In this document: piece by piece, positions 1 to 7,936 of the stretch
How the letters are laid out: every line of letters starts with the position of its first letter
How positions within the stretch are numbered: the first letter of the stretch is position 1
Source: Clostridium_I sp963725425
GTDB taxonomy: Bacteria > Bacillota > Clostridia > Clostridiales > Clostridiaceae
NCBI GenBank assembly: GCA_963725425.1
Contig: CAVRYJ010000045.1
Span: 248,001 to 312,000 of the forward strand
Length of the DNA stretch: 64,000 nt
Direction of reading: 5' to 3'
Notes under the pieces: model-generated
The model's database searches: none
Seen by the model: the letters and a program-made list of their open reading frames with translations, nothing else
What the model was told of the DNA's origin: nothing
Made by a program: the position numbers and the translations under genes

Positions 1-609
1 GCTGTTTCAACATCTGCTCTTCCACTTACAGACTTAGCAGATAAATATATGTCTAAAGGTTACGGCACACTTTTGCTCCTATCAGCATCACTTTCCTTTT
101 TCTCTTGTGCACTGGGATCAGCATGTGCAGGGGCAAGAATGTTGTTTTCAATGAGTAAAGATGGCATAATGCCAAAAAGTATGTCTAAGGTTCATCAAAG
201 GTTCAATACACCATATGTTGCTCTTATATTTGTAGTAGTTCTTTCTGCCATAATTCAATCAGCACTATTTATGAAAGGCGGTATCGAGGTATTTGGTTAT
301 TATGGAACTATAGGAGCTTTAGCAATACTAGTTTCTTATATATTCACATGCGTAGGCGGTATGGTGTATTTTAGTAAAATTAAAGTTTGGAAGGTTGTAC
401 ATTTAATAATACCAATATTATCAATTGTAGCATTATTATATGTATTAATTTCTAATATATATCCTATCCCTGAATTTCCAAATAACATATTCCCATATGT
501 AGTATTAGGTTGGATTGCTATAGGATTTGTACTTAGCAATGTATTTGGAAATGGAAAAGAAGGAGAAAAAATTTCAGAAGATGATTCTGTAAATGAAAAT
601 TTAGGTTAG
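1..609 (+). CDS. Amino acid permease, APC family (C-terminal part, cut by window edge)
   Basis: The frame is open from base 1 and continues through the first internal Met at position 49, so this is the C-terminal part of a larger gene. The readable part has the polytopic, APC-type core GSACAGARMLFSMSKDG followed by P-x-x-x-S-x-V-H-x-x-x-x-T-P, which is typical of amino acid/polyamine/organocation transporters. About five hydrophobic spans follow, then a short charged cytoplasmic tail. The next gene, in the same direction 88 bp downstream, is a class III aminotransferase of the GABA type. Import of an amino acid such as GABA followed by its transamination is therefore a reasonable inference, but the substrate cannot be read from this fragment. 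Confidence 0.85.
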   Translation, partial: AVSTSALPLTDLADKYMSKGYGTLLLLSASLSFFSCALGSACAGARMLFSMSKDGIMPKSMSKVHQRFNTPYVALIFVVVLSAIIQSALFMKGGIEVFGYYGTIGALAILVSYIFTCVGGMVYFSKIKVWKVVHLIIPILSIVALLYVLISNIYPIPEFPNNIFPYVVLGWIAIGFVLSNVFGNGKEGEKISEDDSVNENLG

Positions 610-620
610 ACAATCAAGGA

Positions 621-672
621 ATCATGAAGAAAATATCAAGCCAGTATGCTAGTCTATTTTATTAAAGATGCC
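621..672. repeat. Palindromic intergenic repeat, copy 1
   Basis: This segment carries GAAGAAAATA, the core CAAGCCAGTATGCTAGTC, then TATTTTATTAAAGATGCC. The core reappears in reverse complement at 24540-24586, and related copies lie near 49501, 61242 and 25237. It sits directly upstream of the aminotransferase ribosome site. Its role is unknown; it could act as a transcript hairpin or be a small mobile repeat. Confidence 0.6.
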
Positions 673-697
673 AAAATATTAAATCGGAGGGGTCAAA

Positions 698-2044
698 ATG
701 ATAGAAGAATCAAATGCAAAAATTGTAACAACGATACCTGGACCAAAATCTCTAGAGCTTACAGAAAAGAGAAATAAATATGTAGCTAAGGGGGTTAGCA
801 CTTCTGCACCAATATTTGTAGAGGAAGCTAAAGGAGCACTAATTAAAGATATTGATGGAAATGTATTTGTGGATTTTGCAGGAGCTATAGGTGTTCAAAA
901 TATTGGACACACTGACGATGGAGTAGTTGAAGCTGTAAAAGCACAACTCGATAAATTTATTCATCCAAGTTTTCATGTAAATATGTATGAATCCTATGTG
1001 GCACTAGCCGAAAAACTTTCAACTATTGCTCCAGGAGAAACACCAAAGAAAGCAATGTTTGCTAACAGTGGAGCTGAAGCTGTGGAAAATGCTATAAAAA
1101 TAGCAAGAGCCTATACTAAAAAAGATGGAGTGATTTCACTTCAAGGTTCATTCCATGGAAGAACTAATATGACTATGTCAATAACAAGTAAATACAAGCC
1201 TTATAAAAATGGCTTTGGACCATTTGCCACAGAAACTTATAAGACAGATGTAGCTTACTGCTATAGATGTCCAGTTGGATGCAGCTATCCTCAGTGTAAT
1301 ATTGCTTGTGGTGAAAAACTTAAGACAATGCTAAAAACCGTTATATCCAAGGATATGATTGCCTGTCTTATAGCAGAACCAGTACAAGGTGAGGGCGGAT
1401 TTGTTATACCTCCAAAGGAATATTTCAAGATGCTTAGAGAAATATGTACTGAGAATGACATAGTATTTATAGTAGACGAGGTACAAGCCGGCTTTGCAAG
1501 AACGGGAAAGATGTTTGCTCATGAACATTTTGATGTAGAAGCCGACATAATAACAATGTCAAAGTCCATTGCTAATGGTATTCCTTTAAGTGCAGTAGTA
1601 GGTAAAGCAGAAATAATGGATGCCGCTTGCGTTGGTGGCATCGGTGGAACTTACGGTGGTAGCCCCCTAGGCTGCGTTGCTGCACTTAAAGTAATAGAAA
1701 AAATTGAAAAAGAAGACTTATGCAGCACTGCAAATGAAGTAGGTACTTATATAATGGGAAGATTAAATGAGTTCAAGGAAAAGTATGAGGTAATAGGAGA
1801 CGTAAGGGGTCTTGGAGCCATGATTGGCCTTGAATTTGTTAAAGATAGAACAACAAAAGAGCCATATCCAGAACTAGTTAAAAAGATTACAGATTATTGT
1901 TTTAAACACGGAGTAATATTCCTTAACGCAGGTCTATTTGGAAATGTAGTAAGATTTTTGCCTCCACTTGTTATCACCAAGGATCAGCTTGCTTATGGAG
2001 TAGACACGCTGGAAAAAGCAATCAGAGAAGCAATTAACAGTTAA
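698..2044 (+). CDS. gabT: Class III aminotransferase, 4-aminobutyrate type
   Basis: PLP enzyme of 448 residues, the usual size for the family. It should move the amino group of an omega-amino acid such as GABA to 2-oxoglutarate in the cytoplasm. Visible landmarks are the NSGAEAVENAIKIAR phosphate-binding stretch (about 125), SFHGRT, the IVDEVQAGFARTG block (about 255-270) and the Schiff-base lysine in ITMSKSIANG (K289). A cysteine-rich insertion, YCYRCPVGCSYPQCNIAC (about 187-204), carries five cysteines. Such inserts occur in some clostridial and archaeal relatives, but their job is not clear to me. The start is fixed by CGGAGGGG just upstream. The upstream permease suggests joint uptake and catabolism. 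Other omega-amino acids are possible substrates. The stop codon runs straight into a GTGACAA array. Confidence 0.85.
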   Translation: MIEESNAKIVTTIPGPKSLELTEKRNKYVAKGVSTSAPIFVEEAKGALIKDIDGNVFVDFAGAIGVQNIGHTDDGVVEAVKAQLDKFIHPSFHVNMYESYVALAEKLSTIAPGETPKKAMFANSGAEAVENAIKIARAYTKKDGVISLQGSFHGRTNMTMSITSKYKPYKNGFGPFATETYKTDVAYCYRCPVGCSYPQCNIACGEKLKTMLKTVISKDMIACLIAEPVQGEGGFVIPPKEYFKMLREICTENDIVFIVDEVQAGFARTGKMFAHEHFDVEADIITMSKSIANGIPLSAVVGKAEIMDAACVGGIGGTYGGSPLGCVAALKVIEKIEKEDLCSTANEVGTYIMGRLNEFKEKYEVIGDVRGLGAMIGLEFVKDRTTKEPYPELVKKITDYCFKHGVIFLNAGLFGNVVRFLPPLVITKDQLAYGVDTLEKAIREAINS

Positions 2045-2073
2045 GTGACAAGTGACAAGTGACAAGTGACAAG
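2043..2073. repeat. Heptamer array (GTGACAA)n, IS target
   Basis: About four tandem copies of the 7-mer GTGACAA begin at the stop codon of the aminotransferase. The array is interrupted by an IS copy after CAAG (2070-2073) and resumes on the far side (3418-3428). The same array type occurs at 11398-11435 and 59574-59631. Confidence 0.85.
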
Positions 2074-2151
2074 CTAATAGACCCCCTCAAGAAGCTGGAC
2101 TACACACTCGAATGAAGGTAGAATAAAAAAGTAGTGTTTAGGGGGTAAATT

Positions 2152-2454
2152 ATGACTACTAGATTTACAAGAAAGTTCACAGAAGAAGAGAGAGTTGCAA
2201 TTGTTGAAGAAGCTTTGGAATACGGGAGTAATGCTTTAGTTGCAGCAAAGCATGAGCTTAATCCTGGTCAAGTTGCAAATTGGAAAGGTAATTATAGAAG
2301 ATATCAACAGACACTGAAGCCGAAGGAACCAAAAGAAGAGAACATCATTGTAAATTACAAAACTGAGTACAAGAAATTAATTGATGAAAATAAGGAAAAA
2401 GATTTAGAAATAGCAATATTAAGAGATCTACTAAAAAAAAAGAAGACGATATAG
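2152..2454 (+). CDS. IS3-family transposase OrfA
   Basis: A 100-residue helix-turn-helix protein that binds the IS ends. The N-terminal HTH (about 8-50: EEERVAIVEEALEYG through QVANWKGNYRRY) is followed by a coiled-coil/leucine-zipper-like tail (YKKLIDENKEKDLEIAILRDLL) used for multimerisation in this family. AGGGGG lies upstream of the ATG. A run of nine A residues (2433-2441) just before the stop is a classic slippery site. A -1 slip there enters the orfB frame, which is open from that point, to give the OrfAB transposase. Confidence 0.9.
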   Translation: MTTRFTRKFTEEERVAIVEEALEYGSNALVAAKHELNPGQVANWKGNYRRYQQTLKPKEPKEENIIVNYKTEYKKLIDENKEKDLEIAILRDLLKKKKTI

Positions 2455-2498
2455 ACTACTACGAATATGCTGAACAATGTATTTCTTGTGGAGCGCCA

Positions 2499-3392
2499 GT
2501 GATTGCTATTATTAGAATACTAGGGCTAAAAAAGTCAACGTATTATCGAAGACAAAAGGTTATAGCAGAAGGCGATAAGCCGGTTAGAAGGGAAAATGGT
2601 ATTATACCAGGATTTAGTTATAATCTTAATAATGTAAAAATAAATGACTTAGAAATACAGAAATATATAAGTAAAATAAAATCTGAAGAGTTTGGTAGAC
2701 ATTATGGATACAAGAAAGTATCATCTGTACTTAAGCGAAAATATTGTTTAAAGATAAATAAGAAAAAGGTTTATAGATTAATGAATTCAATGGGAATGTT
2801 AAGAGATAAAATGGAGTGTGATAGCAAATATAAACGTATTTGTAAAAACCATTTAATTAATCATTCCAATGGATTATGGGAGATGGATACAAAATATATT
2901 TATATTGCAGGCACACGTCAGGTGGCTTATTTGACCTCAATAATAGATGTGTTTGACCGAAACATTGTATCTTGTAAAATGTCGCTCTCTGCCAATACTG
3001 AGACAGCTCAGGAAGTGATGCTTGCCGCATTATATAATAGGGACATTAAAAATAGTGTGACAGGACTTACAATGCGGACAGATAATGGGTCACAGTTTAT
3101 CGCACATAAATTCGAAAAAATGTGTATAAAGGAAAACTTAATACACGAAAGAATCCCTGTGCATAGCCCCAATTATGATGCACATATAGAGTCATATCAT
3201 AGATACCTTCAAGACGAATGCCTTGCAGGTAGGATATTCAACACTTTAGAAGAAGCAAGGGCTGTTGTCTTTAATTATGTTAATGGTTACAATACTATAC
3301 GAGTTCATTCATCGATAGATTACAGAACTCCATTTGAGTTCTATAATTTGAAAAATTCAAATTTTAAGAATGAGCTAGTAATTAGATTATAA
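2499..3392 (+). CDS. IS3-family transposase OrfB (DDE integrase core)
   Basis: The catalytic half of the transposase, 297 residues if started at the GTG, but more probably made as an OrfA-OrfB fusion because the frame is open upstream to the A9 slippery run at 2433-2441. It has an HTH_21-like region (FGRHYGYKKVSSVLKRKY) followed by an rve integrase core. The acidic triad is visible as D in WEMDTKYIY, D in RTDNGSQF and E in AHIESYHRYLQDE. The C-terminal YNTIRVHSSIDYRTPFEFY block is typical of IS3. Its sequence is identical to the copy at 11861-12754. Confidence 0.92.
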   Translation: MIAIIRILGLKKSTYYRRQKVIAEGDKPVRRENGIIPGFSYNLNNVKINDLEIQKYISKIKSEEFGRHYGYKKVSSVLKRKYCLKINKKKVYRLMNSMGMLRDKMECDSKYKRICKNHLINHSNGLWEMDTKYIYIAGTRQVAYLTSIIDVFDRNIVSCKMSLSANTETAQEVMLAALYNRDIKNSVTGLTMRTDNGSQFIAHKFEKMCIKENLIHERIPVHSPNYDAHIESYHRYLQDECLAGRIFNTLEEARAVVFNYVNGYNTIRVHSSIDYRTPFEFYNLKNSNFKNELVIRL

Positions 3393-3460
3393 AGTCCCAT
3401 CTGAGGGGGCCAATCCGCAAGTGACAAGCAAGTGGTAAATACCAAATACCAGATAGAGAA

Positions 3461-3547
3461 GCAGTTTCCAAGTACCAAGTGCCAGATACCAGTTAGGAAA
3501 GTATTTAACTGGTATCTGGTATCTGGTATTTGAAATCTGGAAACTGC
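3461..3547. repeat. Large inverted repeat built of 7-bp units (CTGGTAT type)
   Basis: The left arm (3461-3494) starts GCAGTTTCCAAGTACC. The right arm (3507-3547) carries three CTGGTAT units and ends CTGGAAACTGC. The arms pair into a long stem followed by TTTTTT, so the transcript could terminate here. A diverged copy with the same GAGAAGCAGTTTCCAAGTACC opening lies at 6721-6811, so the pair brackets the moxR operon. The 218 bp between the IS and moxR hold nothing else recognisable except a TATAAT-like box near 3595. Confidence 0.8.
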
Positions 3548-3635
3548 TTTTTTGGCTTTTCTATTAAAGGAATTACATTATTAATGTGGAAGTATAATAT
3601 AATTAGGACTTAATTCACAACTAGGGGATGAACTA

Positions 3636-4565
3636 ATGGAGACTCAGAAATTTGTAGATTTTAGAAAAAAAGTGAATGATAACCTTAGTAAGGTTATTGT
3701 TGGTAAGGAAAAAGTTATTGATAAAATTATTGTGGCATTTATTTGTAAAGGGCATGTGCTTTTAGAGGATTTACCTGGGCTTGGCAAGACTAAACTGGCA
3801 AAATCCATGGCTAAGTCTTTAAATTGCAGTTTTAAAAGGATTCAGTTTACTCCAGATATGATGCCATCAGACATTACAGGGTTATATTTTTATAATCAAA
3901 AGACTAGTGAATTTCAGTTTAGAGGTGGTCCAATATTAAGTCAGTTTGTTTTAGCTGATGAGTTAAACAGAGCTACACCTAGAACCCAATCAGCTTTACT
4001 TGAGGCGTTAGGAGAGGGCCAGGTTACCGTTGAGGGTAATACTATTAAACTTCAATCTCCATTCTTTGTTATTGCTACTCAAAATCCTGTGGAGCAGTTT
4101 GGAACGTTTCCACTGCCAGAAGCACAGCTTGATAGATTTTTTATAAGGGTTTCATTGGGATATCCAACTTTTCCCGAGGAAAAACAGATCTTAGATAGAT
4201 TTCTTAGTGAGGATCCTATTTTGGATTTAAAGCCTGCGGTAAGTCTTGAGGAAATAAATTATGTTCAGAATAATTATAGTTCTGTTTATGTAAGTGAATA
4301 TATTAAGGATTATATAGTTGAAATTGTACAAGCTACTAGAAAGTCAGATTTAGTACAAGTTGGAGCAAGCCCTAGGGGAAGCTTGGCACTTATGAAAGCT
4401 AGCCAAGCTTTTGCAGCTATCAGTGGAAGGAATTTTATTACCCCAGAAGATGTTAAGGCCATGAGTAGCGAGGTGCTTGGCCATAGAATTATTTTAAATG
4501 ATGAAGATGAATCTTTTATTAAAAATATTGTTAATTCCATTGAGACACCTCATGAACAATTATGA
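3636..4565 (+). CDS. MoxR-type AAA+ ATPase
   Basis: A 309-residue AAA+ chaperone-like ATPase of the MoxR/RavA group. Members usually act with von Willebrand or DUF58 partners to mature or activate protein complexes. Walker A is LPGLGKTKLA (about 46-55) and Walker B is QFVLADELNRATPRTQ (about 105-120). Sensor 1 lies in FVIATQNPVEQFGTFPLPEAQLDRF. The C-terminal lid with ASPRGSLALMKASQA is also typical. The ATG follows AGGGGATG. It heads a three-gene operon with a DUF58 protein and a DUF4129-like membrane protein, the classic MoxR neighbourhood. The actual client is unknown. Confidence 0.92.
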   Translation: METQKFVDFRKKVNDNLSKVIVGKEKVIDKIIVAFICKGHVLLEDLPGLGKTKLAKSMAKSLNCSFKRIQFTPDMMPSDITGLYFYNQKTSEFQFRGGPILSQFVLADELNRATPRTQSALLEALGEGQVTVEGNTIKLQSPFFVIATQNPVEQFGTFPLPEAQLDRFFIRVSLGYPTFPEEKQILDRFLSEDPILDLKPAVSLEEINYVQNNYSSVYVSEYIKDYIVEIVQATRKSDLVQVGASPRGSLALMKASQAFAAISGRNFITPEDVKAMSSEVLGHRIILNDEDESFIKNIVNSIETPHEQL

Positions 4566-4586
4566 TTTTTCAGGGGGAATGATGTC

Positions 4587-5651
4587 ATGTGGGAATATTT
4601 AATATTTATTATTATTGGAATTATTTTATTTTCATTAGCAAATATTACTAGAAAAAGAGGTTTTGATAAGCTTACTATTATAAGATATATTGATAAAAAC
4701 AAGTTGAATGTGGATGAGGTGTTTACAATAACAACTGTTGTTGAGAATAAAAAAAAGCTTCCCATATCATATCTTAATCTAAGACAAATTATGCCTAAAA
4801 ATGTTATTTTAAGCGGCACTTTAGGTGGTGATGATTTGTATAATTTTAAGATTGGTAAAAACCAGAGAATTAAGAGGAGTGTTAAGGCTAGTATTAGTAA
4901 AAGAGGGGTATATACATTTCAGGATATGGAAGTTTCTCTTGGGGATATGTTTGGGTTCGCTTTTGATACTAAAAACTTTAATAATTTCAATGAGATCCTT
5001 GTTTACCCTAAACTAATGCCAATTAAAAGCTTTCAAGTTAAAAATATGGCGAGCTTTGGAGATAAGGTAATAAGGCGATGGATTGACCAGGATAATTTAT
5101 ATATTAAAGGCATTAGAGATTATTCTGGAAGTGATAGGATGAAGGATATAAATTGGAAGGTTAGTTCCCGAATGATGAAGCTAATGGTAAATGAGTTTGA
5201 TAGCACATCTAATAAAAAAATGGCTTTAGTATTAAATGTGCAGTGTGGGGAGCCATATTGGAAATATATTAAGCCAAATCTAATTGAGAAATCTTTAGAG
5301 CTTATCATGGCAATAGCGCGAAGTTCTATTAAAATTGGTGTGGACACAGGATTTTATACAAACGCCATGCTTGCAGGCATTTCTTCAAATAAATTTAAAG
5401 GGGTACAGCCATCTTTGAAATCATTTTCTTTTATTGGTCAAATGTGTGCCAGGGTAGGTTATGACGTAAGGGTTGATTTTAAGGATTATTTGCAAAACAG
5501 TAGCATTGCGTTTAATAGAGATACGATTTATATCATAGTTACAAGTTTTATGGATGAAGGAATAAAAAATCAAATTTCAACTATGAAAAAGTCTGGATTA
5601 AATGTAAAGATTGTATCTATAGGTGAAGATGAGGGAATTTATTATGAATAG
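4587..5651 (+). CDS. DUF58 domain protein (MoxR partner)
   Basis: 354 residues. One or two hydrophobic N-terminal segments (WEYLIFIIIGIILFSLANI) would anchor it in the membrane. A beta-rich region follows, and then the DUF58 signature DYSGSDRMKDINWKVSSR (about 176-193), next to a VWA-like fold. It lies 21 bp after moxR. The family is linked to MoxR ATPases in many bacteria but no enzymatic activity is established. The stop codon overlaps the start of the next gene by 8 bp, indicating translational coupling. The preferred start is the ATG at 4587, preceded by AGGGGG. Confidence 0.9.
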   Translation: MWEYLIFIIIGIILFSLANITRKRGFDKLTIIRYIDKNKLNVDEVFTITTVVENKKKLPISYLNLRQIMPKNVILSGTLGGDDLYNFKIGKNQRIKRSVKASISKRGVYTFQDMEVSLGDMFGFAFDTKNFNNFNEILVYPKLMPIKSFQVKNMASFGDKVIRRWIDQDNLYIKGIRDYSGSDRMKDINWKVSSRMMKLMVNEFDSTSNKKMALVLNVQCGEPYWKYIKPNLIEKSLELIMAIARSSIKIGVDTGFYTNAMLAGISSNKFKGVQPSLKSFSFIGQMCARVGYDVRVDFKDYLQNSSIAFNRDTIYIIVTSFMDEGIKNQISTMKKSGLNVKIVSIGEDEGIYYE

Positions 5652-6762
5652 TAAAAAAAAGTACACTATAGAAATTAAAGTTTTATATGACCTGTGTATA
5701 TTCAATTTTGCATTTATAATTTGGAGTATAGCTACCGATGTGTTATTTAAAGATATTAGGTTATTATTTTTTGCAGGGATTGTTGTGATAATGGCACTTA
5801 TTATTTTGAAACATTTTAAATATTTAGACATAGACTATGATTCATTCAAATATGAAGTGAGAAATATGATGTTGATTTTAGGAGCATCAATTGTTTTTTT
5901 ATTTTTTTCAAATTCTGATTTGAGCCAACATCTATTTAAATTTTATATCAGTTTTATAATTTTTGCTGTTTTGTTACTTAGGAATGCTAGAGATTTTTTA
6001 TCAAACCTTAACAATAAAAAATCCATGAGGAATAGTATTTTTATTGCGGTATTTATATTATTTTTCAGTACTGATGTAGTTTCTAAGTGGCTACTTAATG
6101 TATTTTATGTTTTGTTAAAGTTTATAAATTATATTTTCGATTTTGTTATTATTAAAGTAATGTATGTTATTACTACTATTTTGGCACCGATTTTTGAGTA
6201 TATTAAGTTCCCTAAGCTGAAACCAAGTCAACTTAACAATCCAGTAACAGCAAATTCACTTACAAAAACTAATATGATGAAAAATCCTGAAACTGGATCA
6301 ATATATGTGGAGTATTTCATGAAGATTTTACTTGTGTTAATAATAGCTGTGATATTATATTCTGTTATTAAAGCTTTTCTAAAGGCAAACAAAGATCGAA
6401 GTTTAAAAAGCCAAGTGGATGAAATTATAGAAATTGAAAATATTACAGTTGTTCCCAAGAAAAAAATAAAAAGAAATATGTTCTGGAAAAATCTATCTCC
6501 TAGGGAAAAGATAAAAAATATTTATTTGAAATTTGGGAGAATAGCTTATAAAAAGGGAATTTTTAAATCCTATTATACAGCCACAGAGCTTGTGAGTGCT
6601 GTAAAAGACAATGCGCATTTGGAAGATGTACCAGAGCACATTAGTGAGATTTATAATAAAACAAAATTTTCAAATATGGAAATAGATGAGAAAGATGTTT
6701 TAGCTATGGATAAAGAAACCAGAGAAGCAGTTTCCAAGTACCAGGTGCCAAATACCAATTAA
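5644..6762 (+). CDS. DUF4129-like multi-pass membrane protein; C-terminus encoded by a repeat
   Basis: 372 residues from the ATG at 5644, which follows GAGGG with good spacing. The alternative GTG at 5623 lacks a ribosome site. The N-terminal half has about five membrane spans. A further span (about 215-235) leads to a cytoplasmic tail. The tail (PREKIKNIYLKFGRIAYKKG, then TATELVSAVKD and EIYNKTKFSNMEI) resembles the DUF4129 tail that closes MoxR/DUF58 operons. No transglutaminase core is present. The last 13 codons lie inside the inverted repeat 6721-6811, so that repeat probably inserted at the 3' end and replaced the native stop. Function is unknown. Confidence 0.75.
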   Translation: MNSKKKYTIEIKVLYDLCIFNFAFIIWSIATDVLFKDIRLLFFAGIVVIMALIILKHFKYLDIDYDSFKYEVRNMMLILGASIVFLFFSNSDLSQHLFKFYISFIIFAVLLLRNARDFLSNLNNKKSMRNSIFIAVFILFFSTDVVSKWLLNVFYVLLKFINYIFDFVIIKVMYVITTILAPIFEYIKFPKLKPSQLNNPVTANSLTKTNMMKNPETGSIYVEYFMKILLVLIIAVILYSVIKAFLKANKDRSLKSQVDEIIEIENITVVPKKKIKRNMFWKNLSPREKIKNIYLKFGRIAYKKGIFKSYYTATELVSAVKDNAHLEDVPEHISEIYNKTKFSNMEIDEKDVLAMDKETREAVSKYQVPNTN

Positions 6763-6811
6763 AGACTCATTTAACTGGAACCTGTATTAGGAATCTGGCA
6801 ACTGTTTCTCT
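6721..6811. repeat. Inverted repeat related to 3461-3547, overlapping a gene 3' end
   Basis: The left arm opens AGAGAAGCAGTTTCCAAGTA and the right arm ends GGCAACTGTTTCTC. Internal units have the same 7-bp spacing as 3461-3547 but are more diverged. The left arm is translated as the last residues of the upstream protein. The rest of the gap to 6972 holds only a TATAAT-like box near 6947. Confidence 0.75.
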
Positions 6812-6972
6812 GTTGTTAAGAAAAAGAAAAATCTGGGTATAGAATAAGATGCAATTCTCTGATAATATATAAATAGGGAAGTGAAAAGCCTTCTTATGAT
6901 TATGATGATTTAGGGAAAAACCTTTTAGATTGGAAATAGATAAGGTATAATATTAATTATGAGGTGATTACA

Positions 6973-7236
6973 ATGAACAAGGAAGATTTACAAGCAATAA
7001 GAGACCTATTCCAAAACGAACTTGAACCAATTAAATCACAACTTAATGAAAATACACAAATATTAAGAATATTAGAAGATAAAGCAGGTACTAACAAAGC
7101 CGAACATGATGCAATGGCAAATGATATAGCACATATTAAAGGTGACGTAGAATCAATAAGAAAAGATATAAGCAATGTTGAGATTATCACCAGTAGCAAC
7201 TGGAATGATATAGCTAAACTAAAATCAGTTAAATAA
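6973..7236 (+). CDS. Small acidic coiled-coil protein, function unknown
   Basis: 87 residues from the ATG at 6973, which follows GAGGTG; the upstream in-frame codons are not needed. The sequence is almost wholly helical and heptad-like (LKNELEPIKSQLNENTQILRILEDK, then MANDIAHIKGDVESIRKDISNVE), predicting a soluble coiled coil. No signal peptide or catalytic motif is visible. Similar short coiled-coil proteins are common in clostridial and phage-derived DNA, but I cannot assign a function. A hairpin with a T-run directly follows, so it is probably a single-gene transcript. A TATAAT box about 25 bp upstream is a plausible -10. Confidence 0.65.
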   Translation: MNKEDLQAIRDLFQNELEPIKSQLNENTQILRILEDKAGTNKAEHDAMANDIAHIKGDVESIRKDISNVEIITSSNWNDIAKLKSVK

Positions 7237-7243
7237 TTCATAT

Positions 7244-7274
7244 AGGGCTTGTATAAGCTCTATTTTTGTTTTTT
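7244..7274 (+). terminator. Rho-independent terminator
   Basis: The hairpin AGGGCTT-GTAT-AAGCTCT is followed by a T-rich run, 8 bp after the coiled-coil gene. Downstream, 7290-7360 reads in one frame as a fragment like KGTGLTLEKVLELKKNIMN, possibly debris of another gene. Confidence 0.65.
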
Positions 7275-7395
7275 GGGTATAATTGTATAATTCTATTACT
7301 AAAGGAACAGGACTTACATTAGAAAAAGTACTTGAATTAAAAAAGAATATTATGAATTAAACCATTATACATTTTAGAATATTAAGTTGACAGCA

Positions 7396-7936
7396 ATGAA
7401 TATTAATTCTATTAGTACCACTCTTTTGTGCACTTACAATAATAGGTGCTTTTATCAAAATTCCCATTGGATTTGTACCAATTACACTTCAATATTTGTT
7501 TACAGCTGTTTCTGGTGTACTATTAGGGCCTGTATTAGGGGCAATGTCCCAATTAATTTATGTGCTTTTGGGACTTATAGGCTTGCCCGTATTTACTTCT
7601 GGAGGGGGATTGTCCTATGTCTTAACTCCAACTTTTGGTTATCTTTTAGGATTTATAGTTGCACCATATATAATTGGCAAGATTGTATATAATGCTAAGC
7701 CATCATTTACCAGAATTCTAATTGTTTCAATTTTAGGATTGCTTGTGACTTATCTAATTGGAACAACATATATGTATATAATATTAAATTATGTAACAAA
7801 CATAAAAATAACATTATTAAAGTCTATTGAAGTAGGAATTTTAGTTTTTATTCCTGGAGATTTTATAAAGTGTGTGATTACGGCTGAATTAGGTTCAAAA
7901 ATAATACCGAAAATAAATAAAATGAAGATAAAATAG
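7396..7936 (+). pseudogene. bioY: Biotin transporter BioY, N-terminally damaged
   Basis: The sequence from about 7415 translates as VPLFCALTIIGAFIKIPIGFVPITLQYLF and on through GLPVFTSGGGLSYVLTPTFGYLLGF. These are hallmark BioY motifs (S component of the biotin ECF transporter). That frame has no start: a stop lies at 7397 and the only ATG (7396) is one base out of frame. Removing one A after the ATG would give a short but complete protein. No good ribosome site precedes it. The C-terminus appears intact. Its stop overlaps the headless bioB fragment by one base. I regard the locus as decayed or mis-sequenced. If expressed from the in-frame TTG at 7496, it would lack the first membrane segment. 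Confidence 0.75.

Larger units (their letters stand above)
2074..3417 (+). mobile_element. IS3-family insertion sequence, copy 1 (1344 bp)
   Basis: The ends are imperfect inverted repeats: CTAATAGACCCCCTCA on the left and, reading inward on the other strand, CGGATTGGCCCCCTCA on the right. A 4-bp target duplication CAAG flanks it (2070-2073 and 3418-3421). It carries orfA and orfB joined by a probable -1 frameshift, the standard IS3 design. A second copy, identical as far as I can read, lies at 11436-12779 in the same orientation. Intact ends and reading frames suggest recent activity. Confidence 0.92.

Noticed and set aside
7387..7692. 101-codon plus-strand ORF over the start of bioY
   Set aside because: Its translation (many Tyr, Cys, Asn) has no protein-like pattern, while the overlapping frame gives BioY motifs.
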